A stretch of 64,000 nt of DNA, from positions 26,587,900 through 26,651,899 of the forward strand of contig OX457042.1 of the NCBI GenBank assembly GCA_949752735.1, in the 5' to 3' direction. The position numbers and the translations under genes are program-made. Below the pieces are notes generated by a model. It had not been told where the DNA came from. It ran no database searches and saw nothing but the letters and a program-made list of their open reading frames with translations. Below are positions 30,393 through 41,918 of this stretch, in pieces (position 1 is the first letter of the stretch; every line of letters begins with the position of its first letter). Origin of the DNA: Lumbricus terrestris (Eukaryota > Annelida > Clitellata > Crassiclitellata > Lumbricidae).

Positions 30393-31024
30393 ACAATTCA
30401 CAAGAACAAAGATCACAAAAAGTGAATTAATACATCAATCTTAGCTAGGCCTACTAACAGAACAGACAGACTGCAATAGGTCTACAACGCCGCTAATTCA
30501 TTCATTCATTCGTTCATTCATTCATTCATTTTAAGAATTTATATAGGGCCCCATTAAGAAATCCACTCAGCAGCGCTCCAGTCCAACCACGGTGAAACAA
30601 GAAAGTTTTGAAGAGCATTAAAAACTGACGATTCAACCCTATAGGTGGGCCTATAACAGGTGTATCCCAGGGGGAGACTATAAAGACAGAGGGACCTACA
30701 ACCAGAGGTGGATAAAGAAATTTTCGATGGGGGGGAACATTTTGGAAAAATTTCTTGATCTTTCGCCCGAAAAAACTGAGGACTTTTTGTCGTCTGGTCC
30801 AACTTGGCTTGAAATGTATACCATTTTCCCTGCCAAAAAAACTGATGACCTTTTTTAGTCATCTAGCCGAAGAATTGTCTAGAAAATATGCCATTGAAAC
30901 CTACTGTTGAAAGCTTCTTTAAACCAAATGGGGGGAGCTACGTTTCATGGACGTTTCTCAATAGAGAATTTCTCTCCCCCCCCCCCTTCTCCCCTATATC
31001 GCATCAATTGCCAAAAGACCACGA

Positions 31025-31058
31025 CCAGAGCCTTCTATCACTGAATAGAAGGCTCTGG
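31025..31058. repeat. Perfect hairpin, 14-bp stem, 6-nt loop
   Basis: CCAGAGCCTTCTAT pairs with ATAGAAGGCTCTGG across CACTGA. Confidence 0.93.
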
Positions 31059-31270
31059 CCACGACAATATGACACGCTTGGGCTCCATGGGATCCCATGG
31101 CTTTCCTCAGATGACACTTCATGGCGTAGTCCGGTGACGCATTGGAAAACACACAGGCGTGGAGTGAGCCGATTGCCTCAGCCGATAGCTCACTCTCTCT
31201 CTCGACATGTAGATCTTAGAGCTGAATAGAAAGTCATCGCTTGCTTGATATTACTTTACTGTTATCTTAA

Positions 31271-31448
31271 CCTCACAGTGGGGATCAGCGGACCCGAGTT
31301 CGAGACCTGTAGTAGGGCGACGGACGCGGCGACGCGCTTTGTAGGACAGTACTGTAGGCTGCATTTAGCGCCGTGTATTGCGCCGTGTATTGGGCTCCAT
31401 GGGATCCCATGGCTTTCCTCAGATGATCGCTGATCCCCACTGTGAGGT
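31271..31448. repeat. Foldback segment with 20-bp ends and an internal CCATGGGATCCCATGG palindrome
   Basis: CCTCACAGTGGGGATCAGCG at the left is inverted exactly at the right. No target duplication is visible. The internal GGGCTCCATGGGATCCCATG with following CTTTCCTCAGATGA also occurs at 31078-31115. Confidence 0.8.
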
Positions 31449-31617
31449 CTGTTGGATTTATGTCTTGTCATTTGCGCTCATGTGAATTGTTTCTGCTGCA
31501 TAGCTAATTCATTTTCATTTCAAGAATTCATACAGCGCCCCTACAACAGGCTACAAGAAGTCAACTCAGAGACGCTCCCAGTCCAACCACGGTGAAACAA
31601 AACAGTTTCAAGGAGTA

Positions 31618-31893
31618 CATGCATACATACATACATACATACATACATACATACATACATACATACATACATACATACATACATACATACATACATACAT
31701 ACATACATACATACATACATGCATACATACATACATCATACATACATACATACATACATACATACATACATACATACATACATACATACATACATACATA
31801 CATACATACATACATACATACATACATACATACGTACGTACGTACATACGTACATACATACATACATACATACATACATACATACATTCATAC
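31618..31893. repeat. (CATA)n tetranucleotide array
   Basis: About 275 bp of CATA units with short CATG and CGTA variants. Long Tyr/Ile/His/Thr and Met/Tyr/Val/Cys frames on both strands are artefacts. Confidence 0.97.
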
Positions 31894-31989
31894 AGCACAT
31901 GCATGTACACACATATATGTATACCTACCCACGTATGCGTATAGGCTTCCTAAAGCCGATAGACGTCGGGTAATGAATTTGTGTGTAAG

Positions 31990-34040
31990 AGATTAGATGA
32001 AAACCCGATAAGAGACAAAGGTCAAAGTGAAGACCTACAATGTAAGTCTATTTCAGGCCGTCTGCCAAGCGGGTGACGTCATCAAAGTAGATAACGCGCA
32101 CGTTCAGGTAGAACGACGAAATAATACTTAGGTCGTATACCTGTGTTGAATCGGATGCAGATTAAATGTTTTGTTTATTCGTTTTCATTGAAACTTTATA
32201 AGGTCAAAGTTTTCGGTAAATTTATCACTGAGTTCATCATCAACTCGTCGGATTATTCTTGCAGTTCAACCAAGCAGGTCTGTAATGATGTCTCAACGAG
32301 AAATAGTTGCGTGAAAATGATCTAAACCGATTTATCCAAATTCTGTCCAATTACATTCCAAATGTAATTTAATTATACTTAGAAGTCTATAATTATAATA
32401 ATTGTTATGTAAAGATTTTCTCTAGTGACGATCGACGTGGCATTGACTCAAAGCGCGGAAATATTAATTTGATCATATAATAATTAAATAATTACTAATT
32501 AATTTAATCAATTTAACCAGCTGAAATCAGTATAAATCACTGTTGCCAGTTCTAACTGCCTGCACGAACTGTGGTAGTCCGAACGAAGACAGATCGCAGT
32601 AATTTGACTACTGTAACTCTGTCATAGCAGGGCAAATTATAGCCAAAGAATAGATCTTGATAGCTGTAGGCTACGTCAAATAGGCTACATTTGGTCATCA
32701 GTTATACGATGCCTGTATTGCCCGATTTATATGGCGAATCAATCAAATAGCCTATCTCACTCACATGTAGGCCTGTGCAAGATCTTAAGGCTTATGCAAT
32801 TCTCTATGGTTGGTATTGCGTCGGCATAGTCTTTATCGAAGAGTTCTATATTCCTACATTCCAATTTAGAGTCAGTCTAAAGCCTCTAAAGGTCTTCTGT
32901 CGCTATATATGGTTTAGCTCCCCGCGACGATTTACTGGTTCCTCATAATTAGGCCCTTTTGCGCATCGATGCGATCGATAGGTCACCGGGGAGCATCCTT
33001 CTCTGCAGGCATCGGACCTTCCTCCCGAAACGATCTGTTCTCTATAGGCCTACTTCAACTTCTTAGCTTAGCCTCAACATGATATTATGAAATTTGCACG
33101 GAGAAATTTTGGGTTTTCGCCCACCCAGCGTTCCCCGACAAAGTTTGCGTTGCTGCCCCGCCACACTTCGCTCCACCCCATCAACCCGTTGCCCACCCGG
33201 TATGCCTTCGCCTATTCCTACTCATTTATTTAAACCATATAACTACTATCAACTAGTCATGCAGCAACGCTGTTAGACATAGGCTTGGAATTTTGTTATG
33301 TGGGAGTCGCCTGATAGACGCTCTTTTGTCCTGTAGCCTAATTAAGTAGGTTATTATGTTAAATTGTTATAAATTGTGTTAAATTGTTATTATGTTAAAT
33401 TGCTATAATGTCTGCAATATGATAGCATGACCTTAGCCAAAAATACATAAAAATGATAACATAAAATAATAAGCCATAGATCTAATCATTTTAAACAGCA
33501 CCTACCTGGTATCTTAAAGACGTCTGCGTAACTTCCTTCCTGACTTTCGGTCTGTCTCTGTTCTTTTCTGTCTATCTTCGTTCTTCTTTCTTTCCCCTTC
33601 TTTCTGCAGCATGCCTTTCTGCCGCCTGCTCGCTTTTCTGCCTTTTCTACCCTTCTGTCTGTCTGCCTGCGTCAGGCTGTGTGCCTGTCTGAGTATCTAT
33701 TTGCATGCCTGCTTTTTTGCCTGCCTGCCTGCCTGCCTGCTTGCCCGACTTTTTTGATCTAGAGCTATTTGGATTTGGAATCAATTAGCCTATGACCGCA
33801 TAGACCTGTAGTTATACACCGTGGTTGAAAAAAATAGGCCACACTCTTTTTCATATATCTCTAATGCCTGATGATTAATAATACTAAAATTTTCCCAATA
33901 CTGAGATAATTGAACCAAAAATATGATTCCAACATGCCATGTCATAGATTTAAGCGGATAGAAAGATATGAATCTTTGAACTTCATCTGCAGAAATTTAG
34001 AATAGATTAGATTAGATTAGCATATGGATGATATACCAAC
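31990..34040. other. Intergenic sequence, no gene seen
   Basis: AT-rich, with a CTGCCTGC/CTTTCT-rich pyrimidine patch at about 33540-33750. Short frames lack splice or domain support. Confidence 0.6.
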
Positions 34041-34090
34041 CGTTCCGTGCATGTTTTTAGCATTGCTGATTGGGAGGTTGCACCGTGAAG

Positions 34091-34400
34091 ATGTCTGGTG
34101 GTGGTGGTGGTGGTGGTAAGAAGAAGCGACCTTGGGGTCAACGTGAGGGAAAGCGATTCGCCTTCGAGACTGGTCTGCTGTGCAACTTCATGGCGGCCAT
34201 CTTGACGATCATCGCCTTCGTCAGTCCATACTGGTTCGTGTCGTGGCCGAGGGTCTACAGCGGGTTCAAGATGATCGGACTGTGGCAGGTCTGCTTCGCT
34301 GGACTGGTCCTTGAGATGGATCCCATCCAGAAGTCCTACCACGGATGCTGGTGGATCCTGGCGCCGGAGTTCTACAAGATCCGGGATTGGATGATGCCAG
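34091..34400 (+). CDS. Claudin-like gene, exon 1
   Basis: It encodes residues 1-103: a Gly7-Lys3 start, TM1 ([19 protein letters not shown]) and the first extracellular loop. An upstream TTTTTAG at 34054-34060 suggests a spliced 5' UTR. The donor is CCAG before GTGGGA. Confidence 0.88.
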
Positions 34401-36642
34401 GTGGGACATCACAGAACCGGTGGATGATGGATTGATGGGGAATGGATGGATGAACAGTTGGGAAATTAGGGTGTGACTGATGGGTGGGTAGAAAGAAGGG
34501 AAGGGATGGAAGGATGGAGGAGGAGGGTTGGAGCTGGAAGGCGGAGGGAGAGGGAAGAGAGAAGGCGATGAAAGTTTTGGATATAGATGGGGCAGATCGA
34601 TGGATTACGAATGTGAGAGGGATTGTTGGGAGATGATTGGATGGATGGGTGAATCGGTTGGTGGATGGATGGATAAATTGGTGGGTGAATGGATGAATGA
34701 GTTGGTGGGTTGATAGATAAACTGGCGGATGAATGTTGGGTGGGTAAATGTGCCGGTGGATCAATGGATGAATGGATGGATAGGTGAGTGAATGGGTGGA
34801 TAGATAAATGGATGGATGGATGGACAGATGGATGGATAGATGGATGGATAGATGGATGGATAGATGGATGGATGGATGATGGATGGATGGATGGATGGAT
34901 GGATGGATGGATGGATGGATGGATGGATGGATGGATGGATGGATGGATGGATGGATGGATGGATGGATGGATGGATGAACATATAGACAAACAGATGGAC
35001 GGACGGATTGACGCAGAAGTTTATGCATATAGCATATAATTTTTATTATATTATAAATTATTATTTGGTTTTGTTGTTTCTAGCTTGGTTCGTTTACACT
35101 CAAGTGGCTGTAACAATCTGTATGGTGATGAAAATCTTCGCCTTTGTGATGGCCTTCATCATCTGGTTGAGGACAGGAAAGACGCAGAGGGACATGGAAA
35201 AGAGGCCACGTAGGGACCCGTTCAAAGCAATCCACGTACTTTGTGGAATAACCGTGGCATCAGGTAACCATGCACACGATTATAGCTCTATATACATGGT
35301 GCGCCAAAAAACTCCTAGGTTTTTTGCCAATATCTTGACCCAAAAGTAAGAATTTCGAAATGAAATTTTACAGTCTTAAAGACAATTCATATTTACACAT
35401 GATGGCCAGATTTCATCAAAATATTTCAAGCAGAACAAAAGTTATACCACTTTTAGGGAGGTCACCCACCGTTTTTTGACGATTCAAACAAAAAGTAACA
35501 AAAACACGATTTTATTAAGTCTCATCTCAAATATAATTGTTACTTTTGTTGTGTTTCGTTTATGAATCGTAAAAAAACGGTGGGTGGCCTCACTAAAAGT
35601 GGTATAACTTTTGTCCTGTTTGATATATTTTGATGAAATCTGACCACCATGATTGTGCAGATATGAATTGTCTTTAAACCTGTAAAATTTCATTTCGAAA
35701 TTCTTACTTCTGAACATGCTATTGGTAAAAAACCTAATTTTTTGTTGCGTTTCGTTTTTGAATCGTCAAAAAACGGTGGGTGACCTCACTAAAAGTATAT
35801 GTAACTTTTGTTCCGTTTGAAATATTTTGATGAAATCTGGCCATCATGTGTAAATAAAAATTGTCTATAAGCCTGTGAAATTTCATTTGGAAATTCTTAC
35901 TTTTGGTCAAGGTATTGGCAAAAGCCTAGGGTGTCTTTTTTGGCGCACCCTGTATATGACGTCCTTATGACCTGCATGTCTGTTTTGTCTATCTATCTGT
36001 GTGTCTGTCCTGTCTGTCTATCCGTATATCTGTCTGCTCTGTCTGTCTGAAAATGCAATTTTGTTGCGTGACTTCGTCGTGGGCAAGATACTGCTACGAT
36101 AATATAGCTCTGTACTATTATGACGACATCTTCTTTGTCTACAGCACTATCGTTACGTCATTAACTATGTATATCGTTACGTTGCTAGGAAAGTGTCTAT
36201 TTCCGTGATGTGACGCCTCTTTTTGTTCTATGCTATTATTACGTCGTTAGCTTTGTTTATGAACATGGTGGTGACTTGCATAACATGGACTTATGTTTCA
36301 ACTTTGATCGTTCTTTGATCTGTAGCTGTCCTCATGACGTCAGCCGTCCTCGTGTTCGGCATTCTGGCGGAAAAGGACATCAACTGGATGCCATATCCGA
36401 ATTTCAACTACCTATCCTGGTCCTACGGTCTGGCGGTCGTCTCCGCCTTCTTCTCCATCTTCGCTTCCATTGCCCTGATAACCCACGTGATGATTCTGAG
36501 GCAAGAGCTGCGTGAGCCTCCCAGGGACGCCACCGGCATGACGGAAATGGCGCAGTGGATCGCGAAGAGTCAGAGCGCCTCTAGCGGCGATCTCACGAAG
36601 TCAAAGGATCCGATGAAAATTGACGTCAAGATATTCGAGTGA
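34091..36642 (+). CDS. Claudin-like four-transmembrane protein, 268 residues, three exons
   Basis: Exons 34091-34400, 35084-35263 and 36326-36642 join in phases 1 and 1 with GT-AG borders. The start is ATG at 34091, in GAAG-ATG-T context. The protein has a Gly/Lys N-terminus. TM1 is at about 29-50. An extracellular loop follows with YWFVSW, GLWQVCF (W65, C68) and GCWW (C86), recalling the W-GLW-C-C claudin signature. TM2 is at about 105-132, a basic loop KRPRRDP, TM3 about 150-178, TM4 about 193-217 and a 50-residue cytoplasmic tail ending KIFE. The claudin/PMP22/LHFPL-type superfamily includes septate- or tight-junction components. The [18 protein letters not shown] block resembles invertebrate claudin-like proteins of the Pasiflora type as I recall them. 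The exact family is inferred. Confidence 0.88.
34790..34978. repeat. (GGAT)n tetranucleotide array in intron 1
   Basis: Nearly pure GGAT units for about 100 bp, degenerate before that from 34435. It forms most of the first intron of the claudin-like gene. Confidence 0.97.
35084..35263 (+). CDS. Claudin-like gene, exon 2
   Basis: Acceptor TTGTTTCTAG. It encodes [20 protein letters not shown] (TM2), the basic intracellular loop and the start of TM3. The donor is ATCAG before GTAACC. Confidence 0.9.
35295..35952. mobile_element. Foldback transposon, 658 bp, with three arms, in intron 2
   Basis: Left end CATGGTGCGCCAAAAAA and right end (inverse) CAGGGTGCGCCAAAAAA, with TATA on both sides (35291-35294, 35953-35956). 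The left arm of about 210 bp is inverted relative to two tandem right-hand copies (about 35520-35735 and 35740-35952), each carrying CGGTGGGTG, CACTAAAAGT and TTTTGATGAAATCTG. No transposase. A TA or TATA duplication would fit a Tc1/mariner-type or similar superfamily. Confidence 0.9.
36326..36642 (+). CDS. Claudin-like gene, exon 3
   Basis: Acceptor GATCTGTAG. It encodes the end of TM3, [20 protein letters not shown] (TM4 entry), and the hydrophilic C-terminal tail, stop TGA at 36640-36642. Confidence 0.9.
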
Positions 36643-37414
36643 TTCGAAAGCAGACGACCTGGAACTGTATAAACATAAGAGATTCTGTCATGGTTTTTTT
36701 AACGTGCAGTCGTACACAAAATGTGCAGTTCTAAATGGATTTGTGCAGTTGTAGATGCTCTTCTGTGTAGTTAAAGCTGGTTTTAAAAGGTCATTTTCCG
36801 CCGATTGGAAGTAATTTACCATGGAGGATGGAAGGAAAAGAAGGGTTGTGCAGGACCCATTCCTAGTTTCAGCTGAACGAAACTGCTTTATAACAAAGAT
36901 CATTAGCGTCGCCCTCCCCTTCACCTATGCTTTGGACTGGCTCTAGCCATTACAAAAAGCATGGGCGTGCAGTGGTGGAGTTAAACAGGGATTCATTTTA
37001 CCCTCATGCTAAGCCTATAAGCATGCAGAACAAAGAAATGGTGAACTGATCGACATAGGCCTACAACAACTGTTTTTAATTAGACGTTAAACTGTATAAA
37101 AATAAGAGATTCTGTTGTAGTCGTACATGCAGCCCATTCCTAGTTTCCGTTAAACGACACTGGCTCTACCCGCCACAAAGACATGGTCGTGCAGTGGTGG
37201 AGTTAAACAGGGATTCATTTTATCCTCATCCTGTATACTAGTATAGGCCTATACGCATGCAGAACAAAGAAATGCATAAGCTGAACTGATCGACATATAA
37301 GCCTAGAACAACTGTTTTTAAGACGGTCGTATAACATTCATAAGATTTTGTTGACTTTTAGCATGAAATTGTAGGCCCAATAATATTCTTGTTTTTACTA
37401 CCGGTGTAAGCCCT

Positions 37415-37420
<6 letters not shown>

Positions 37421-37482
<62 letters not shown>
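37421..37482. repeat. (TA)n array
   Basis: About 60 bp of TA. Flanking 36690-37420 contains two copies of a segment with GTGCAGTGGTGGAGTTAAAC and AGGGATTCATTTTA (near 36967 and 37190), a local duplication. No gene seen to 38,600. Confidence 0.9.
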
Positions 37483-37484
<2 letters not shown>

Positions 37485-38689
37485 TGTTCTTATACATACA
37501 TTCACTCATTCAAGAATTTCTATAGCGCTTCTTCAAGGCAGACTATTAGTACTCAAAAGCGCTCACGGCTTTAGCACGGCAAAAAGCAGAGTTGAATAAA
37601 AACACTTTAGCAAGAGCCCCAGGAGGCAGACGTACACGCATTTCCTGGTGGAGTCCATTCCAGACCAATGAGCCCACCACGGAAAAAACCCGATTCTGCC
37701 CCTCCCCCAGAAACTCGAATCCCCCTCACACAAAGCATGGGACTAGATTCAACGCTGGCCATATCAACTGAGCTAATGTTTTCTGCGATAATTTTAAGAC
37801 CTGCCATCTACTGAATTGCTTAAGTCTACATTTCTAGAATGTCTTATAGTTGCCACACTTTGCATGGCCTTTTTTATGGATAATCCATATAAATTATTAC
37901 AGGACTAGGGCTAACCTAGAGGCTAGTGTTATTACAAGGTTGCCTATAGTTGATGTGCATATTATTTGTGTACTTCTGAATCAGAGTAGCTTCGGAAAAG
38001 AAGGGAAATTATGAGAATACGAATCTATACGATTAGGCTAGACCTAATGTCTATGATCAGAAATGAATGCTTTCTATAGATACAGAAAATTCAAAATCAA
38101 TTATGTTAAATCTATTATTCAAAGACCAGTCTATGTATTTTTGTTGGCATTAAAGTTAGAGATTCTTTGACACTAATCAACATTCTGGAATGTCCATTGA
38201 AACCGACTGAAGTATCAACATAGGCAATGTCAATGCAATGATTTTGTTTGCAACGGTACTGGATAATATAAGCTACTAGCTACTATAGCTTTTGCTGACT
38301 GCTTTTGCATTGTACTGTACTTAGTCGTTCATGATTTTATAACCAGAGTTGAACGTGCAATGAAGACATCTAAACTTAAGCATCGGCGTGGCGTGTAGCC
38401 TATTAATGAGGTGTTTTCCATAAAAGACAAGTGATGAATAAAAGTCGGGTTGCCAAAAGACACAGAAGAAAAGGATGATGAAGATGGGCTGCGCAAGACC
38501 ATGAGTATTTGCATATTGCGAATATTAAAACCTAAAGTCACGAATACGGTCTATGCTCAAGACGTACCAACCAATCCCTAACATTAGTGATTTCACCCGA
38601 TTAATATAATTAAAAGCTGCACCCTCTAAAGACCTACAGCCAGACTCGCCAGAGCAATATTTTTGAGCCAAGCAGCGTTGCAGAATTAC

Positions 38690-39122
38690 GCTCGACCGGT
38701 TCCCTACTAGACGCATCCTCGCCAGGGCAGCGGAGCACCAGCGTCACATTAGTCTGGTTCCCTTCGCTCCACGTCGTCGTCGTCCAGCGTAGCCGTGCAC
38801 CAGCGTTGCAGAGTTTCGACCTGTCCGTCAACAAATTAGCGATCAATACAAAAGACCGGTCAACGTTGTCGTCGCCGTCGTCGTCGCCAGCCACATGGAC
38901 TACGTATCACAGGGAGGAGGAGGAGGAGGAGGACGCAGTGACAGTAATGATTATTAACGCGGAGGCAACGTCGCCGAAGCAACAGACTGGCGAACGCTAG
39001 GTGGCGTCGTCGTCGTCGTCGTCGTCGTCGTCGACGGCGCAACAGTTAGCGTCTGCGCTCCTCTTCTTCCGATCAGTTCTTTCGGCGGAGCGCAGCCGAT
39101 AAACAACGATTTCAAATAGAAA
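38690..39122 (+). promoter_or_regulatory. CpG-rich region and presumptive 5' UTR upstream of the CUX-like exon
   Basis: CpG-dense in contrast to the surrounding AT-rich DNA, with CGTCGTCGTCG triplet runs (about 38770, 38865 and 39005). It leads directly to the Kozak-like GAAAATGG at 39123. No transcription start can be fixed from sequence. Confidence 0.5.
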
Positions 39123-39233
39123 ATGGCCACGGGTGCCTCCTCCTCCTCCTCCGCCTCCTCCTCCTCCTCACGCTTGATCCTCATGCGATCGGTCTATCAG
39201 TCGTGGGTGAATTTCGATCTGACGAAACTGCAG
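39123..39233 (+). CDS. First coding exon resembling CUX1/CUX2/CASP
   Basis: ATG at 39123 opens 37 codons: a Ser-rich start, then SVYQSWVNFDLTKLQ, and a clean CAG before GTAGGA donor in phase 0. The last 15 residues resemble the N-terminus of CUX1, CUX2 and the alternative Golgi product CASP (SMFQYWKRFDLQQLQ), where as I recall the first coding exon also ends. CUX proteins are cut-repeat homeodomain transcription factors, and CASP is a Golgi coiled-coil protein from the same gene. The following RELD-type coiled-coil exon is not found in the remaining 24.7 kb, so the gene would extend beyond the window. The identification rests on a short match. Confidence 0.6.
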
Positions 39234-39766
39234 GTAGGATCATATAGGAGATAGATTGTGATCTTCTTTTAAAGAGTCGTTATTATTCGGTGCAGCGTTT
39301 TTGCTGATGCTGCTGATGCTGTTGCGGCTCGGCTGACACTTGTTGATGTGCCATCGGAGTTTGAATCGCTCTCGCGCTGCGTGTGTGGACAATTCTGAGC
39401 AACAGGTTGCTGCTGTCTTTATCGCGCTGCAACGCTCATTATGTTCAGCAACTTGTTGGAGACTGGCGCAACGTGATGTGATACGACAGTAGAAATTCTA
39501 TAGCGGATTAATATCTTTTTTGCGATGACTGCAAAGAGAAAAAATTGTACTTTTATTCAGGTATCGTTACGAATCGGTTTTTATTTTGTCTGTTGCTTCA
39601 GATGGTCAGTTTTATACGGGGACGGGGGACCTGCTAGGTAGGCTATACGTGCGTGCGGGGTCTGTTTTCTTTGGTGATTCTTCTAGCTATCAGAGCAGCT
39701 TTACTTATTAGATAAATTATTGTGCATAATTTAAATTTAACATCTTTGGGCTATGGTCATAGCCCA

Positions 39767-39767
39767 C

Positions 39768-39820
<53 letters not shown>

Positions 39821-39872
39821 GACAGGCAGACAGACAGACGGACAGAGACAGAGACAGAGACAGAGAGAGACT
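39767..39872. repeat. (GACA)n/(GA)n repeat
   Basis: GAGA then GACAGACA units in the presumptive CUX-like first intron. Confidence 0.95.
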
Positions 39873-40469
39873 GGGCATGTGTAGACTTTGTAGAATAAAT
39901 TTCGTAATTACAACTAAAGTTACAACGCGCACTTAAGTTTAAAGTTTAAACTTTATTCAGTGACATGCAATCTCGTCTGATGGCATACGTTGTAGACCAT
40001 TCGTGAGAGCGTCCGGAGTTCAACTTCCCCCCCCCCCCCGAAAGACGCTTATCTGCCAAGCCATGTCACTTTTGCAGAAGGTTGTGCCTTGGGTGTCCGT
40101 AGATATTTTTGTATGAGGGGTAAACACAAAGGTCATGGTTGAAATGTTTTAACAAGAGCTTGACAATGCAAAGCAGGAATTTAAGAACTTGTAAATTTTT
40201 CATAGAGGTTTCTAATGTAGATTTATTTCTCGGTATCGATTTGAGTATCGTTAGTGCCGCTCGAGAGCTCAAAACCCAAAGGTGATAGTTAAAAAAAGGT
40301 TTAAATTTTTTCAGGAGTCAAGTGCTCCTCGTGCCCTAGTTGCCGGCGCCCATGGACTGTGCCCTTACATCGCAGTTCAAGGACTACATGTATGACTCAG
40401 AAAGATACATACAGTGCTTGATAAGTTAATAACTACGTCTCTTTATCTGCCTCACATTGAATTGCTCGA

Positions 40470-40767
40470 AAGTAGGATATAGTGGCTAGATTGCTGGGCT
40501 ATCATTAATAGGCCGGGAGGTTCAAAGCCCCGCTAGGACAGACATCCGGTTCGAGATCTTTGCTCCACCTACACCTTCTATGTCCAGCTAAGCCATAATG
40601 AGCACACCTACTGTACACTGCCTTTCGGAAGATGGGGCGGCGAGGAGAGGATTGGCCACTATAGCACTCATCATATAGCATTCATTGGCGGAGGCTAAGA
40701 AGGTGAAGTCGCTAGCGCCTCAAGTACATGTCTGCCTCGGAGTTATGGCTTAAAAGACTGCTCTTCT
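40470..40767 (+). mobile_element. SINE of a second family, ending at the TTC array
   Basis: GGATATAGTGGCTAGATTGC (A-box-like) and GGGAGGTTCAAAGCCCCGC (B-box-like) about 45 bp apart, then a unique body (CTATGTCCAGCTAAGCC, ATTGGCGGAGGCTAAGAAGG). It runs into the TTC array at 40768. Confidence 0.65.
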
Positions 40768-41297
40768 TTTTCTTCTTCTTCTTCTTCTTCTTCTTCTTCT
40801 TCTTCTTCTTCTTCTTCTTCTTCTTCTTCTTCTTCTTCTTCTTCTTCTTCTTCTTCTTCTTCTTCTTCTTCTTCTTCTTCTTCTTCTTCTTCTTCTTCTT
40901 CTTCTTCTTCTTCTTCTTCTTCTTCTTCTTCTTCTTCTTCTTCTTCTTCTTCTTCTTCTTCTTCTTCTTCTTCTTCTTCTTCTTCTTCTTCTTCTTCTTC
41001 TTCTTCTTCTTCTTCTTCTTCTTCTTCTTCTTCTTCTTCTTCTTCTTCTTCTTCTTCTTCTTCTTCTTCTTCTTCTTCTTCTTCTTCTTCTTCTTCTTCT
41101 TCTTCTTCTTCTTCTTCTTCTTCTTCTTCTTCTTCTTCTTCTTCTTCTTCTTCTTCTTCTTCTTCTTCTTCTTCTTCTTCTTCTTCTTCTTCTTCTTCTT
41201 CTTCTTCTTCTTCTTCTTCTTCTTCTTCTTCTTCTTCTTCTTCTTCTTCTTCTTCTTCTTCTTCTTCTTCTTCTTCTTCTTCTTCTTCTTCTTCTTC
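40768..41297. repeat. (TTC)n / (GAA)n array, about 530 bp, essentially pure
   Basis: About 175 uninterrupted TTC triplets. The 210-codon Phe and Glu frames are artefacts. Long GAA/TTC tracts can form triplex DNA. It lies inside the presumptive CUX-like first intron. Confidence 0.98.
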
Positions 41298-41344
41298 TCT
41301 TCTTCCTCTTTCCATGTCTTTCGTTGTATGCGTCGCCTTACGTT

Positions 41345-41790
41345 GCAATGCCTTACTTGACCTTACCAGCACTTGACCTTAACAAGCTTTACCTTAACAG
41401 CACTTTAACTTAACAGCACTTGACCAGAATCAGCACTTGACCCGAACATTACTTTACCTTAAAAGAACTAGCACTTTACCTTAATAGCACTTGACCTGAA
41501 CAGCACTTTACCTCAACAGCACTTTATCTTAACAGCTCTTTACCTCAACAGCACTTGACCCGAATTAGCGCTGTACCTTAATAGCACTTTACTTTAACAG
41601 CACTTTACCTTAGCAGCACTTTAACTTGACAGCACTTTAACTTAACAGCACTTTACCCGAATTAGCACTTGACCCTAACAACACTTCACCTTAAAAGGAC
41701 TAGTACTTTACCTTAATAACATTTTATCTTAATAGCACTTTACCTTAGCAGTACTTTACCTTGACCGCACTTTATCTTAACGGTTGATTG
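41345..41790. repeat. Degenerate ~16-bp minisatellite (AGCACTTTACCTTAAC)
   Basis: About 25 imperfect units of AGCACTTTACCTTAAC or AGCACTTGACC-type sequence follow directly after the TTC array. Confidence 0.9.
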
Positions 41791-41854
41791 ATACACTTTA
41801 TTATCCCTGCTCTATCAATCTCACGCGTAAATTATTATTAGCCTGTTAGTCGAT

Positions 41855-41856
<2 letters not shown>

Positions 41857-41914
<58 letters not shown>
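41857..41914. repeat. (TA)n array
   Basis: Uninterrupted TA run; similar tracts are at 43163-43243 and 49060-49280. Confidence 0.95.

Positions 41915-41918
<4 letters not shown>

Noticed and set aside
31541..31996. Long Tyr/Ile/His/Thr and Met/Tyr/Val/Cys frames
   Set aside because: Products of a CATA array, open in several frames on both strands.
34372..35028. 218-codon Ser/Ile/His/Pro frame overlapping the claudin-like gene on the other strand
   Set aside because: Produced by the GGAT array in intron 1.
38634..38894. 86-codon minus-strand frame starting in the CpG-rich region
   Set aside because: Its start is a CGTCGT repeat. No downstream exon or domain was found, so a bidirectional promoter partner is not supported.
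40728..41372. 200-residue poly-Phe and poly-Glu open frames
   Set aside because: They are translations of a pure TTC/GAA microsatellite.
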